A stretch of DNA of 64,000 nt from Leptobacterium flavescens (GTDB lineage: Bacteria > Bacteroidota > Bacteroidia > Flavobacteriales > Flavobacteriaceae), in contig NZ_JAABOO010000001.1 of assembly GCF_010671605.1 (NCBI RefSeq), positions 372,001 through 436,000 of the forward strand, given 5' to 3'. Position 1 is the stretch's first letter, and each line of letters begins with the position of its first letter. A model generated the notes under the pieces. That model made no database searches. It was given only the letters and a program-made list of their open reading frames with translations, and was not told the origin of the DNA. This document shows positions 17,608 through 27,378 of the stretch, piece after piece. A program made the translations under genes and the position numbers.

Positions 17608-17944
17608 TATTGTAAAAGAATTTGACGACTACCGCTCCAGGATGAATGAACGTATCCTGGAAGACAACAATAAGATCATAAAACGCATCTTTAACCTCGA
17701 TACCAATGCCTATATGGCCGGGGCTCTCGATGTAAAAACCAAGGAGTTATTAGGTTTAGTGGCTTCGGCAGTACTTCGCTGTGACGATTGTATCAGGTAT
17801 CACCTGGAAACCTGCCATAAGATCGGGCTGAGCAGAGAGGAAGTTATGGAAGCAATGGGAATTGCTACCCTGGTTGGAGGAACGATTGTTATTCCGCATT
17901 TAAGAAGAGCGTATGAGTTTTGGGATGCTCTTGAAAGTGCCTGA
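17600..17944 (+). CDS. Carboxymuconolactone decarboxylase / AhpD-like protein
   Basis: The 114-residue all-helical protein has the CMD family core, including the redox motif C61-x-x-C64-x3-H68 found in AhpD-like members, and G-x-A-T-x-V-G-G near 86-93. AhpD-like proteins reduce disulfides or peroxides, so a redox role is more likely than a decarboxylase one. It overlaps the end of tatC by eight bases and so is co-translated with it. Whether the pairing has a functional meaning is unknown. Confidence 0.88.
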   Translation: MADIVKEFDDYRSRMNERILEDNNKIIKRIFNLDTNAYMAGALDVKTKELLGLVASAVLRCDDCIRYHLETCHKIGLSREEVMEAMGIATLVGGTIVIPHLRRAYEFWDALESA

Positions 17945-18001
17945 TACTTTGCAGGAATCCTAATATTTATATAAAATGATCCCGTAAGCCGGTTAAATCT
18001 T

Positions 18002-18009
18002 TATTTTTG
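18002..18009 (+). promoter_or_regulatory. -7-like element upstream of lptB
   Basis: TATTTTTG matches TAnnTTTG exactly and lies 20 bases before the lptB ATG. No convincing -33 TTG was seen. Confidence 0.45.
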
Positions 18010-18029
18010 AACATTACAAACCGATTGGC

Positions 18030-18770
18030 ATGAAGTTAAGAGCAGACAATATAATGAAGTCCTATAAGGGGCGAAAAGTGGTTAAAGGCATTTCGCTGGA
18101 GGTAAATCGCGGGGAAATTGTCGGGTTACTGGGGCCGAACGGAGCAGGTAAAACCACTTCTTTCTATATGATCGTGGGCTTGATAAAGCCAAACGGAGGA
18201 AGCATCTACCTGGATGATATGGAGATCACCAAATTCCCGATGTACAAGCGTGCACAGAACGGTATCGGTTACCTGGCGCAGGAAGCATCGGTTTTTAGAA
18301 AGTTGAGTATTGAGGATAATATTCTGAGTGTTCTGCAGCTTACCAATCTCTCCAAGAAAGAGCAGCATATGAAAATGGAGTCCCTGATAGAAGAATTCAG
18401 TCTTGGACATATCAGGAAGAACAGAGGAGACCTTTTATCAGGAGGTGAACGTAGAAGAACAGAGATAGCCCGTGCGCTGGCCACAGATCCTAAGTTTATC
18501 CTGCTGGATGAGCCTTTTGCAGGAGTTGACCCTGTAGCGGTAGAAGATATACAACGTATTGTTGCCCAACTAAAGAACAAAAATATCGGGATCCTTATTA
18601 CCGATCACAATGTTCAGGAAACACTGGCCATAACGGAGAGATCCTATCTGATGTTTGAAGGAAGTATCCTTAAAGCCGGAGAACCTGAAGAGCTTGCGGC
18701 TGATGAGATGGTAAGAAAAGTGTATCTGGGTCAGAACTTTGAGCTCAGAAAAAAGAAGATCTCCTTCTAA
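18030..18770 (+). CDS. lptB: LPS export ABC transporter ATP-binding protein LptB
   Basis: LptB powers extraction of lipopolysaccharide from the inner membrane together with LptF and LptG. At 246 residues it has the Walker A GPNGAGKT at 35-42, the Q-loop region [16 protein letters not shown] near 75-90, the signature LLSGGERRR near 136-144 and the Walker [12 protein letters not shown] near 158-168. These variants, especially F-A-G-V-D-P, are typical of LptB. It is followed only eight bases later by the end of the convergent pssA gene, with no room for a separate terminator. Confidence 0.95.
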   Translation: MKLRADNIMKSYKGRKVVKGISLEVNRGEIVGLLGPNGAGKTTSFYMIVGLIKPNGGSIYLDDMEITKFPMYKRAQNGIGYLAQEASVFRKLSIEDNILSVLQLTNLSKKEQHMKMESLIEEFSLGHIRKNRGDLLSGGERRRTEIARALATDPKFILLDEPFAGVDPVAVEDIQRIVAQLKNKNIGILITDHNVQETLAITERSYLMFEGSILKAGEPEELAADEMVRKVYLGQNFELRKKKISF

Positions 18771-18778
18771 TAATTTCA

Positions 18779-19519
18779 TTAAGTTTTATCCGGATTCCTT
18801 ACAAGGGATAGTACAATATACAATACGATAATCAGAGGGATTGCTATGAATTTCAACAATGCAAGACCTATAATACACAGCAGGAGGAAAAGGTATCTTG
18901 TTTCATTTCCTTTGAGTTTCCAGTTTTTAAATTTCAGTGCAAACAAGCGTATTCTCGCATTCATCAAAAAAGCACTCAAGACAGTCATTCCCAGCAAAAA
19001 CCATTGGTTCAGGATAATACTTTCGGCAAGATCAGAAGGTTGATAGATCAGGATGAGCGGTAGCGAAAAAATAAGAAGCGTATTAGCCGGTGTCGGGATC
19101 CCTATAAAGGAAGATGTCTGTTCTTCATCTATATTAAACTTAGCCAGGCGATATGCCGATCCCAGGGTAATAATGAATCCCAGAAAGGGAAGAAAAGAAT
19201 GGATTTCCAGAGAGTGAGTAAAATCTATCGAAGTATTCGAATCCAGGTTCCAGGCATTTACCTTATTCAACAACTGAAACATTACAAAACCCGGAGCCAC
19301 TCCCGAAGTAACCATATCTGCCAGGGAATCCAGTTGTAACCCCAATTCACTTCTAACATCCAGGGCACGAGCAGCAAGGCCGTCGAAAAAATCGAAAATG
19401 ATCCCAAGAAAAACAAATGCTGCAGCAAGCTCCAAATGATCTATCGCAATAAAAACAATCGCAATACAACCGCAAAAAAGATTAAGTAAGGTGATCAGGT
19501 TAGGTATATGTCTTTTCAT
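18779..19519 (-). CDS. pssA: CDP-diacylglycerol--serine O-phosphatidyltransferase
   Basis: PssA makes phosphatidylserine, the precursor of phosphatidylethanolamine. The 246-residue membrane protein has the CDP-alcohol phosphotransferase motif D-G-x2-A-R-x8-G-x3-D-x3-D, visible as FDGLAARA followed by GLQLDSLAD (about residues 46-72), and some eight membrane helices. A frame 23 codons longer opens at a GTG at 19588, but the ATG at 19519 gives the usual start (MKRHIPNLITLLN). Substrate specificity for serine is inferred from length and sequence, since other CDP-alcohol transferases share the motif. Confidence 0.9.
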   Translation of the reverse strand: MKRHIPNLITLLNLFCGCIAIVFIAIDHLELAAAFVFLGIIFDFFDGLAARALDVRSELGLQLDSLADMVTSGVAPGFVMFQLLNKVNAWNLDSNTSIDFTHSLEIHSFLPFLGFIITLGSAYRLAKFNIDEEQTSSFIGIPTPANTLLIFSLPLILIYQPSDLAESIILNQWFLLGMTVLSAFLMNARIRLFALKFKNWKLKGNETRYLFLLLCIIGLALLKFIAIPLIIVLYIVLSLVRNPDKT

Positions 19520-19700
19520 TTTGGCTTTTATGCTTAGGTTCTGTCGTAAAAATAGAAAATAATTAAAAGCTTCCTGAGAAAGGGGCACTAAAGTTTTTTA
19601 AACAAAATATTAGCAAACTTTTCTCGTTTTTAATCTGTATTTTTATTTCCCAAAGAAAACAGGGTTCGAATTATTCAAGGAGGGCCGTCATTATCAGAAT

Positions 19701-21320
19701 ATGTTAAAAAACAAATTGGTTCTTGCAACTATTACAGGTTTACTATTAGCTGCAGGCTGGCCTACATACGGGCTTCCTATTTTCCTTTTTTTTGCTTTTA
19801 TTCCTCTCCTTTTTGCAGAAAAGGAAATACGTTTAAGTGATAAAAAAAGAAAAGGGCTTAAAAGCTTTCTTCTGGCTTATCTGGCATTTCTGGTATGGAA
19901 TTCCATTACCACCTGGTGGATCTGGTATTCGAGTGCTTTCGGGATGTTTTTTGCTATTCTGGTAAACACCTTGTTAATGGCATTGGTTTTTCTTGTTTTT
20001 CATCATGTGGCACGTCGACTTCCGCAAAGACTGCATTTGATCTTTCTTCCCGTTATTTGGATCGCTTTTGAGAAATTTCACCTCAACTGGGATTTTTCCT
20101 GGCCATGGCTAAATTTAGGTAATGCATTTTCGAATCATACAGCCTGGATACAATGGTACGAATACACCGGTGTTTTTGGCGGAAGTTTATGGGTATGGAT
20201 AATCAATATCCTCCTCTTTAAAATAATCGAGAAATACAGAGAAAATAAGGATCGGAAAGCACTTTCCCGAGGGATCGCTATAAATGTTCTGCTTTTTGCC
20301 GTACCGGTAATAATTTCGATGATCATTCTCAAAACGTATAAGGAATCTTCCGAAAAGGTGAATATTGTGGTGGTACAGCCAAATGTAGATCCTTATACCG
20401 AAAAATTCGATCAGGACAATGTAACCACCACTAACGAACTGGTGGCCATTGCTGCGGAGAAAATAGGCCCGGAAACAGATTTTGTAATTGCTCCGGAGAC
20501 CACTCTGGCCATGCTTACACCCATAGATAAGTTTCAGTTTACACGGGAAAAGTTTGTATTGCAATCCCTGGCCAGAAAATACCCTGATATTAACGTGCTT
20601 ACAGGAGCGGATATGTACAGGCTGTACCTGAACAGTAAGGAACGACCTTCCAAAACAGCCAATAAAACAAGGCGCGGAGATTGGGTAGATTACTATAACG
20701 CTGCCGTACTGATCAACAGGGATGACAGCTTACAGTTCTATATAAAATCTAAATTAGTGGTTGGGGTTGAAAATTTCCCGTTTAAAAGTGTACTGGAGCC
20801 TCTTTTAGGGGATATTATGCTCGACCTGGGAGGAACAGTTGCAACAAAAGGAATTCAGGAAGAACGGGATATTCTGATCTCGCAGAATAAAAAGTTTAAA
20901 GCAGCTCCTATTATCTGCTATGAATCCGTTTATGGCGAATATGTTACCGATTACGTAAAAAAAGATGCCAATTTTCTCGCTATAATTACCAATGACGCCT
21001 GGTGGAACAATACTCAGGGGCATAAGCAACATCTTAGTTATGCCAGATTAAGGGCCATAGAAACACGGCGTAGTATTGCAAGGAGTGCCAATACTGGTAT
21101 TTCGGCCTTTATAGATCAGAAGGGAAATGTGCTGAAAACCCTTGGTTATGAGCTTAAAGGCAGTCTGCAAGCCAGTATAAGTCTTAATTCCGAAAAAACA
21201 TTTTACGTTAAATACGGCGATTATATTGCTCGTTTATGTGTACTCCTGGCTGGTCTTATCTTTTTATATGCTATAGCCATCAAAAGAAAACCCAAGGCAT
21301 CATTGCCCCCTGTAAAATAG
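19701..21320 (+). CDS. lnt: Apolipoprotein N-acyltransferase
   Basis: Lnt adds the third acyl chain to lipoproteins in the inner membrane. The 539-residue protein has about six N-terminal membrane helices (to about residue 215), a periplasmic nitrilase domain with the triad Glu266 (APETT), Lys351 (SKLVV) and Cys406 (IICYES), and a C-terminal helix near 505-525. The many lipoproteins in the window are consistent with it. Its last 21 bases overlap the end of the converging sugar-transferase gene. No clear promoter was found in the 181-base gap upstream. Confidence 0.95.
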   Translation: MLKNKLVLATITGLLLAAGWPTYGLPIFLFFAFIPLLFAEKEIRLSDKKRKGLKSFLLAYLAFLVWNSITTWWIWYSSAFGMFFAILVNTLLMALVFLVFHHVARRLPQRLHLIFLPVIWIAFEKFHLNWDFSWPWLNLGNAFSNHTAWIQWYEYTGVFGGSLWVWIINILLFKIIEKYRENKDRKALSRGIAINVLLFAVPVIISMIILKTYKESSEKVNIVVVQPNVDPYTEKFDQDNVTTTNELVAIAAEKIGPETDFVIAPETTLAMLTPIDKFQFTREKFVLQSLARKYPDINVLTGADMYRLYLNSKERPSKTANKTRRGDWVDYYNAAVLINRDDSLQFYIKSKLVVGVENFPFKSVLEPLLGDIMLDLGGTVATKGIQEERDILISQNKKFKAAPIICYESVYGEYVTDYVKKDANFLAIITNDAWWNNTQGHKQHLSYARLRAIETRRSIARSANTGISAFIDQKGNVLKTLGYELKGSLQASISLNSEKTFYVKYGDYIARLCVLLAGLIFLYAIAIKRKPKASLPPVK

Positions 21321-22694
21321 AATAGTACTCAAGGTTTTTATAATGATACGCGCATCCAGGAAAAAACTCCTGTGTTTAATATAGTAGAGATCGTATTGCA
21401 ATTTCTTTAAACTGTCTTTTTTGGAAGAGCCGTAGGCATAACTTACCTGCGCCCACCCCGTAAGTCCGGGCTTGATTACGTGCCTCGTTTCGTAAAAAGG
21501 AAGTTCCTTCGAAAGTTCGGCCACGAACTCAGGACGCTCAGGCCTTGGTCCTATAACGCTCATATTTCCTTTGAGTATATTAAAGAACTGTGGCATCTCG
21601 TCCAATCTTGACTTTCTGAGAAAAGAACCGAATCTGGTAATCCTGTAATCGTTTTTACTGGCCCATTTGGCGCCATCTTTCTCCGCATTCACCACCATAG
21701 TCCGGAACTTATATATCGTAAAGGGAAAGCCGTTCTTTCCTACTCTTTGCTGTACATAAAACAATGGTCCTTTATTCGCAATGCGATTTCCGATAAGAAT
21801 GAAAGGAATGGTTAAAAGGCAAAATGAAATCCCAAGAATTGCAACCAGAATATCGATCAGTCGATGTACAAACAAATACAGTTTGTTCTGATTACTCCTG
21901 CTGAAAGGGATGTATTTATAAAACTCGTTTTCAATATATTGAATCGGTACCCTACAGGTAAATTCTTCATAAACCTGGGCATATTCCCTAATAGGGATGC
22001 CGCTTTCGAGTAATTGAATGAGGTCGGCAAACATTTTTCTGGAAAAATCTTCTTTCCCTTTGTTTGCAATGATTATTTCGGAAACACCATTACCCCGCAC
22101 TGTTTCGATCAGGTCCGGGTTCTTTATCGGTTTGATCCCAGGAAAATTCCCGGGTAATTTCTTTCCAGGATCCAAATTATAATAACCGATGATCTTAAAA
22201 CCATTGGAACTTTCGGTTATAACATCATACATCAAAGATATTTCGTCGGGAGTCCCGATTATAATATAGTTTTTATGGAATAAGGGAGAGGAAACAAAGA
22301 ATATATAACTCCATCGCCAGATAAGAAGTGAAAAAGTGATCGCAAAAAAGAAATAAACGATCTGTAAACGATTATCCGGTAAAACCGGGGTAAGGAAAGG
22401 GGTCAGTAAATACATGATGACCGTAACCGCCGATACTATGAGGACATTCGGGAAGATCAGTTCAAACTTGCTGGATTTCTGAAGATTGTACAATTCAAAA
22501 ATATTAGCAAAAAGGACCAGATACACGACTAAAATAACTGTCCATAACCAATTACTTCCGTTTATCTTAAAATAATCAAAGGTAAACACAGTGGAAACAA
22601 TATATAAGCCGACAAGAACGCTAACAATATCGAATACCCTGAGAAGGGTACGTCTTTCCGAAAGCTCGAAGTGTATATAGGCTTTAGAGGGCAT
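21300..22694 (-). CDS. Polytopic polyprenyl-phosphate sugar-1-phosphate transferase
   Basis: This initiating enzyme moves a sugar phosphate from a UDP-sugar to undecaprenyl phosphate. The 464-residue protein has four N-terminal membrane helices, a nucleotide-binding-like middle domain (about 140-260) and a C-terminal bacterial sugar transferase domain with GPLFYVQQRVGK, YKFRTM and IGPRPERPEFV. This is the WbaP/WcaJ layout. It is the last gene of the 30-gene array, three bases after the CapK-like gene. A second, small initiating transferase lies at the other end of the array. Confidence 0.93.
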   Translation of the reverse strand: MPSKAYIHFELSERRTLLRVFDIVSVLVGLYIVSTVFTFDYFKINGSNWLWTVILVVYLVLFANIFELYNLQKSSKFELIFPNVLIVSAVTVIMYLLTPFLTPVLPDNRLQIVYFFFAITFSLLIWRWSYIFFVSSPLFHKNYIIIGTPDEISLMYDVITESSNGFKIIGYYNLDPGKKLPGNFPGIKPIKNPDLIETVRGNGVSEIIIANKGKEDFSRKMFADLIQLLESGIPIREYAQVYEEFTCRVPIQYIENEFYKYIPFSRSNQNKLYLFVHRLIDILVAILGISFCLLTIPFILIGNRIANKGPLFYVQQRVGKNGFPFTIYKFRTMVVNAEKDGAKWASKNDYRITRFGSFLRKSRLDEMPQFFNILKGNMSVIGPRPERPEFVAELSKELPFYETRHVIKPGLTGWAQVSYAYGSSKKDSLKKLQYDLYYIKHRSFFLDARIIIKTLSTILFYRGQ

Positions 22695-22697
22695 ATT

Positions 22698-23981
22698 TCA
22701 AATATAGGATATAAAACTTTTGGTTTTCTCCCTTAGCCTATCTTTTTTATAGTTTGATCTAATTTCATAAGAAATATCCTCTTCAAAATATTTGTTTATT
22801 TCATTTCTTAAATACTTTTCTTCAATAGCATTAAGACTTTCTTCAATATTGAATTCCAATTGCCCCTTTTCTCTTTGAACCACCAGGTAGGTAAGCGGTA
22901 AATTATGGTGTTTGAAAAGGTTTTTAAAGATATAATAAAAGTAAAAGCTCGGGTATATATTCTTTTTCCCGTAAACATTCTCTCCTATTCTCCCTGTTAC
23001 TTCTTCCAGAATAAGGTGCTCCCGCCCGCATGGGCATTTTTTTTCTCTTGGAGCTAATTTGATATAATCTCCCAGTTTATACCGTATAAAAGGAAATGAT
23101 CTCAATTGTAAATTGGTAACCAGAATCTCATTATCCAGTTCTTCGATCACCACTCCTTCCATAGTAATATGCATATTTCCTTCGGGGCACTCAAACGCCA
23201 TTATACCCGATTCCGTAGCTCCGTATTCACTTATAATGGGAACATTAAATGCTTTTTTTATCTCTTCCTTATAGCTTTCCATTATCTTTTCGGAAGTTCC
23301 TTTAACCAGCTTTATTTTTTTAGGCTTTCTGAGTTTTTTCTGATTAATGATCTTAGCGGATTCATAAATCATGGAAGAATAACCATGAACAAAACTTGCA
23401 GATTCTAATTTGCGTGCAAATTTCCGGAATGCCCTTTCTTCATAACTGAAAATCCTGAACCTGTTTTGAAGAAGATCTAAAAACCATATTTTAAAACGTT
23501 CCAGGCCTGAAAAGTTAAATCCCCAGAAATATCCGTTTTTATCCCAGGGGTTTACATTATACCAGGAATACCCCCTGAAAATAGTAGCTCTGTTAAACGA
23601 GTCGGCTTTCTCTTCTCTCCAGAACGCCAGGGAATTCCCTGAAGATCCTGAAGTTGTTGCACGGAATCTTTTTTTAAAATCATATCGGGTGTGTATTTCT
23701 TCATTATGCGTCAATACATCTTCTTTGGTAAGTACCGGAAATTTTGAAAGGTCGTTTATTGTTTTAAGATCGTCCGGGTTAAGCTTTGCTGCTTCAAATT
23801 TACGCCTGTAATAAGGTGAGTATTCATAGGCAAAACTCAGGATCTCCTTTAGTTTTTGGAACTGATATGTTTCCAGTTTCTCCAGGGGCCATTCCTCTGT
23901 TTTTTTCAGGAAATCATACCAGCCATCTATCGATGGATTTCTCCGGTTCTGTCCTATTTTAAAGATCGTTTTATACAACAT
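22698..23981 (-). CDS. CapK-like adenylate-forming (phenylacetate-CoA ligase family) protein
   Basis: The 427-residue protein resembles phenylacetate-CoA ligases: ATTSGSSGN near residue 110 is the AMP/ATP phosphate loop, SEYGATESG near 257 the adenine motif, and a CPCGR segment near 314 suggests a metal site. Such proteins recur in capsule clusters as CapK and are thought to activate a carboxylic acid, possibly for acylating a sugar; no reaction is proven. The ATG at 23981 shares one base with the preceding stop; an in-frame ATG at 24002 would add seven residues. Both are possible. Confidence 0.85.
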   Translation of the reverse strand: MLYKTIFKIGQNRRNPSIDGWYDFLKKTEEWPLEKLETYQFQKLKEILSFAYEYSPYYRRKFEAAKLNPDDLKTINDLSKFPVLTKEDVLTHNEEIHTRYDFKKRFRATTSGSSGNSLAFWREEKADSFNRATIFRGYSWYNVNPWDKNGYFWGFNFSGLERFKIWFLDLLQNRFRIFSYEERAFRKFARKLESASFVHGYSSMIYESAKIINQKKLRKPKKIKLVKGTSEKIMESYKEEIKKAFNVPIISEYGATESGIMAFECPEGNMHITMEGVVIEELDNEILVTNLQLRSFPFIRYKLGDYIKLAPREKKCPCGREHLILEEVTGRIGENVYGKKNIYPSFYFYYIFKNLFKHHNLPLTYLVVQREKGQLEFNIEESLNAIEEKYLRNEINKYFEEDISYEIRSNYKKDRLREKTKSFISYI

Positions 23982-24991
23982 TAAGATAAGGTTTCCATCC
24001 ATTTATGCTTTATCTCGTCCCAATTAAAGGCTTCGGCTTTCTTTCTGGCATTACAGCTCAATTTCTGCGTTAATGCGGGCGAACCCAATAATTCTCTGAT
24101 CCTTGCCGCCATTTGAAGCGAATTTCCTTTTTCTACCAGCAGGGAGTTCTCTCCGTCTTTAAGTAAATACGGGATCCCTCCTACCTCGGTAGAAACCACA
24201 GGAAGTCCCAGTGCCATAGCTTCAATAATACTCACAGGCATATTGTCGAAATTCGTCGTATTAATAAAGATATCATATTCTTCGGAAAGCTCGTGCCATT
24301 CTTCTTTTTCAAGTTTTCCGGTCAGTTTTATTTCCACTCCTTTTGCATTTGCCAGGTTTTTAGTGGTGATCATACTGCCATCCTTATCCGGCCCCACCAT
24401 ACACAACAAACTCTCTATTCCCTGTTTATTGAGTTCCGAGCTAACTTCTACCGCCATTTCCGGGTTGTAGATCCCGGCAAAAGACCTCACCCAAAGCAAC
24501 CTGGCTTTTAAATCAGTTCTTTGTTTCCATCGGTATTTCTCAATTTCAACACTGTTAGGAATGTACTCTACATTATCAAATCCGTATTTCTCGAATGTGA
24601 CCTTTAGAAATTCTGAAGGAGATATGTTGATACGGGCATGGTTAAATATCTTTTTGCACAACCTGGGATTATTTTTCAGCCTGTTTTCCAGGTTTCCTCC
24701 GTGAAGAATAGGAATATAAGGTAGTTTCAACCATCTGCTTAACTGACTGACCAGGAAAGCAAAATAAAAGTTTTGGGTGCTATAGGTATCTATCAATACT
24801 ACATCTGCTTTCTTCCTGTGATTGATACAGCTCAGAAGCATATCTATAAGACGAAGTACTTTATTCTCTTTGGATGAGGAATAATAGAGTTTATAGCCTT
24901 CATTTTCCAGCAGGACTCCCAGGGTATCAATGGAAGTTGCCGTTCTGTTCTTATCGGCTAATTTGTTTCCTATATAGAGTATTCTTTTCAC
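23981..24991 (-). CDS. GT-B glycosyltransferase, family 4 type
   Basis: The 336-residue protein has the two Rossmann-like halves of GT4 enzymes. The N-terminal half opens with ILYIGNKLAD and the C-terminal half holds the nucleotide-sugar motif E-x7-E region in VSIIEAMALGLPVVSTEVGG (about 265-284). The start codon is GTG, within 41 bases of overlap with the upstream ligase-like gene. Its sugar and linkage cannot be read from sequence. One of twelve glycosyltransferases in the array. Confidence 0.88.
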   Translation of the reverse strand: MKRILYIGNKLADKNRTATSIDTLGVLLENEGYKLYYSSSKENKVLRLIDMLLSCINHRKKADVVLIDTYSTQNFYFAFLVSQLSRWLKLPYIPILHGGNLENRLKNNPRLCKKIFNHARINISPSEFLKVTFEKYGFDNVEYIPNSVEIEKYRWKQRTDLKARLLWVRSFAGIYNPEMAVEVSSELNKQGIESLLCMVGPDKDGSMITTKNLANAKGVEIKLTGKLEKEEWHELSEEYDIFINTTNFDNMPVSIIEAMALGLPVVSTEVGGIPYLLKDGENSLLVEKGNSLQMAARIRELLGSPALTQKLSCNARKKAEAFNWDEIKHKWMETLS

Positions 24992-26321
24992 TGGTTATAG
25001 TAAGTAATGATAGTCCGTATATAAAAGCCGGAGCTGCAATCCTCATGGCACTGTGGTTTATGGTCAGAAACCAGAACAGAAAAAAGGACATAAAGAAAAT
25101 GTTCCGATGTCGTCCCATAAAACGGAAAGTCGGGATCATAAGCAGTATCAACAATGCCATAATTCCAAATGCTCCGTGCTCAGCAAGTATGCGGCTTATT
25201 TCGTTATGAGATGCCGATTCTATTCCTGTAGTTTGCATCCTGTAATATTTATTATTCCCCACTCCTATTCCGAAAAAGGGGCTTCTGGAGAATGCTTCCA
25301 ATTCTGTTTCTATCAGATCTGCCCTACCTGTGGTCAGGTCTTCTTTTTCCCTTCCCAGGGCATCCTGATTATTATAACGCTTTTCCAGGAGTCCATTTGA
25401 CACATAATTGGAATAGGTCCAGGTTAGGGATAATACAATTCCCAAAATAAACAAAGTATTGGCAATTCGTCGTTTTGTAACCCGCTTTGCATAATAGAGG
25501 ATAAAAAGTACGAATACAACACAAATGAGGATAGCCGTAAATACCCCTCCTCTGGAAAAAGTTATCAGGGCGCGGTAAGTAAGCAGCATAAACAAGCCGC
25601 CATTGATCAGTTTCCACATCAGATTATCCGAATACAAAAAATACCTGGTAATAAGGATAAACATTCCAAACCCTAATACTGTGCTTACCTGATTAGGGCC
25701 AAACCCCCCTGATGCCTCAAAATTAGATTGTGTTCCCGTAATGACATCCTGCAGACTTGGTGTGTATAAGAACAAGTAAACAGTCATAGCCAAAATAGGT
25801 AGTAATATCCAAAGCATAATACTGCGGAGTCGCTCAAAACTTACTTTTCTCCCCAAACAGTAGATAGCGCTAATTCCCAGGCAAACCGGCCCACTAAGGT
25901 TAAATGCTATTGCCTTTCGAATATTGATATCATAAGTAAGGGTATATGTAGTTATATAGATACCCGGAACCAACAAAAGGAGGTAGAAAATATAAACAAG
26001 ACTCTTGGGAGAACTGGATCTGTAGGCAATTCCCATCAGCAGAAAAAGTATTACGGCATATTTTGTCTGCTCATAGAAAAACACACCTCCTGTCATCCTC
26101 AAAAAAACATCACTACCCACCAGGTATCCGCATACCATTAATACCTCATTGTTCCTGTTTTTTTTGCTGTATACCAGGATAGCCCCAAAAACAAGAATGA
26201 GAATTCCGTACAATTTGGAAAAAGCAGGTAATAAAAAGATAAAACCTCCAATGACCAGGTGGATCCATATCAGGTTAAATTCAAACCCATAACTCTTTAT
26301 TTTCCTTCTAAAGTGATTCAT
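24951..26321 (-). CDS. O-antigen ligase / polymerase-like membrane protein
   Basis: The 456-residue protein is almost entirely membrane helices (about 11-12), with one larger periplasmic loop near residues 310-375. That loop contains a typical motif, GIESASHNEISRILAEHG, in which His is followed by N-E-I; this resembles the H-N region of Wzy_C family proteins. The family covers both O-antigen polymerases and WaaL ligases. As the locus has an ABC exporter and no flippase, ligation is the more natural role, but polymerase cannot be excluded. Confidence 0.85.
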   Translation of the reverse strand: MNHFRRKIKSYGFEFNLIWIHLVIGGFIFLLPAFSKLYGILILVFGAILVYSKKNRNNEVLMVCGYLVGSDVFLRMTGGVFFYEQTKYAVILFLLMGIAYRSSSPKSLVYIFYLLLLVPGIYITTYTLTYDINIRKAIAFNLSGPVCLGISAIYCLGRKVSFERLRSIMLWILLPILAMTVYLFLYTPSLQDVITGTQSNFEASGGFGPNQVSTVLGFGMFILITRYFLYSDNLMWKLINGGLFMLLTYRALITFSRGGVFTAILICVVFVLFILYYAKRVTKRRIANTLFILGIVLSLTWTYSNYVSNGLLEKRYNNQDALGREKEDLTTGRADLIETELEAFSRSPFFGIGVGNNKYYRMQTTGIESASHNEISRILAEHGAFGIMALLILLMIPTFRFMGRHRNIFFMSFFLFWFLTINHSAMRIAAPAFIYGLSLLTITSEKNTLYRKQISR

Positions 26322-27378
26322 AAACCTGGGTCAATTTATTGAAAAATTGCTCTTTCCCGTATTTATTCAGGATATGATTGTTAAAATTATCAGCTTTTTT
26401 AGATATCAAAAGCGGATTGCCTGCCAATTCCTCTAATTTAACTCTTAATTCATTATCATTTCCCGGATCTATTACAAAACCGTTTTTTTCATCCTTAATC
26501 ACAGCTTTACATTCTCCTACATCTGTAACAATAACGGCTAATTTATTCAATCCGTATTCTAAAAGAGCCAGTGGGAGCCCTTCAAAATTTGAAGAAAGTA
26601 CTCCTATTTCACATTGACTTAATGTATGGGAGACATCATTTACGCTTCCGTAGAAAAATACGTCCTCATTTAGTTTATTCTGTTTTACGTAATGCCTTAT
26701 TTCCTCTGAATAGCGATCTCCAAAATCTTTTCCAATCAAATGTAAGGTCCACAAAGGAAAATCCTTGTGAAAGGCTTTAAATGCTTTTAAAAGGGTAATA
26801 TGATCCTTCTCCCGGCGCAGATTGGCCAGGCATACAATTCTCTTTCCTTCCGTTCCTTTCAAAAATGTTATTTCTCTTTCCGGAGAAGTCTTTACGAAAT
26901 TGGGGAGATAAACAACATACTTATGCTTTAGTTTTTTTTCAGCCCAGGTTGCCAGTTTTCTGTTTACGGCAATAATGGCGTTAAACTTTGAAGAAATATA
27001 CTTCAATAACCGATACTTTCCACCGGATAAATGCTCACTATTGCCATAATGATTATGCCATACGACCCTGACCTTCGGATAGATCATTTTCACCATTCCT
27101 GCAATAAAAAAAGAGGAAGAATGTGCATGTATAATACCAATGTTATTTGACTTGATATAATGTTTCAATCTGAATATTGCCGACAGATCCAGGGTTCTCT
27201 TTTTATCCAAAAACAGATAAGCCGTCTTATCGGAAATAAGGTTTTTAAGGCTTCCTTCTTTCCGGGTTGCGCACAAATAAGAGTCAATACCGTTCTCGGC
27301 CAGAAGATTGGCGGTATTCAGAGCCATTCTTTCAGCACCTCCTGCTTCCAGGGAATCTATGATCTGTATGACTTTCAA
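26308..27378 (-). CDS. GT-B glycosyltransferase, family 4 type
   Basis: The 356-residue protein begins with the typical VIQIIDSLEAGGAERM, in which the GGAE loop binds the acceptor side, and carries S-N-F-E-G-L-P-L-A-L-L-E near residue 274 as the donor-site E-x7-E motif. It starts with TTG in the junction TTGA, sharing its last two bases and one more with the stop codon of the upstream gene. There is no ATG near the conserved N-terminus. The 3' end overlaps the ligase-like gene by 14 bases. Sugar specificity is unknown. Confidence 0.88.
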   Translation of the reverse strand: MKVIQIIDSLEAGGAERMALNTANLLAENGIDSYLCATRKEGSLKNLISDKTAYLFLDKKRTLDLSAIFRLKHYIKSNNIGIIHAHSSSFFIAGMVKMIYPKVRVVWHNHYGNSEHLSGGKYRLLKYISSKFNAIIAVNRKLATWAEKKLKHKYVVYLPNFVKTSPEREITFLKGTEGKRIVCLANLRREKDHITLLKAFKAFHKDFPLWTLHLIGKDFGDRYSEEIRHYVKQNKLNEDVFFYGSVNDVSHTLSQCEIGVLSSNFEGLPLALLEYGLNKLAVIVTDVGECKAVIKDEKNGFVIDPGNDNELRVKLEELAGNPLLISKKADNFNNHILNKYGKEQFFNKLTQVYESL

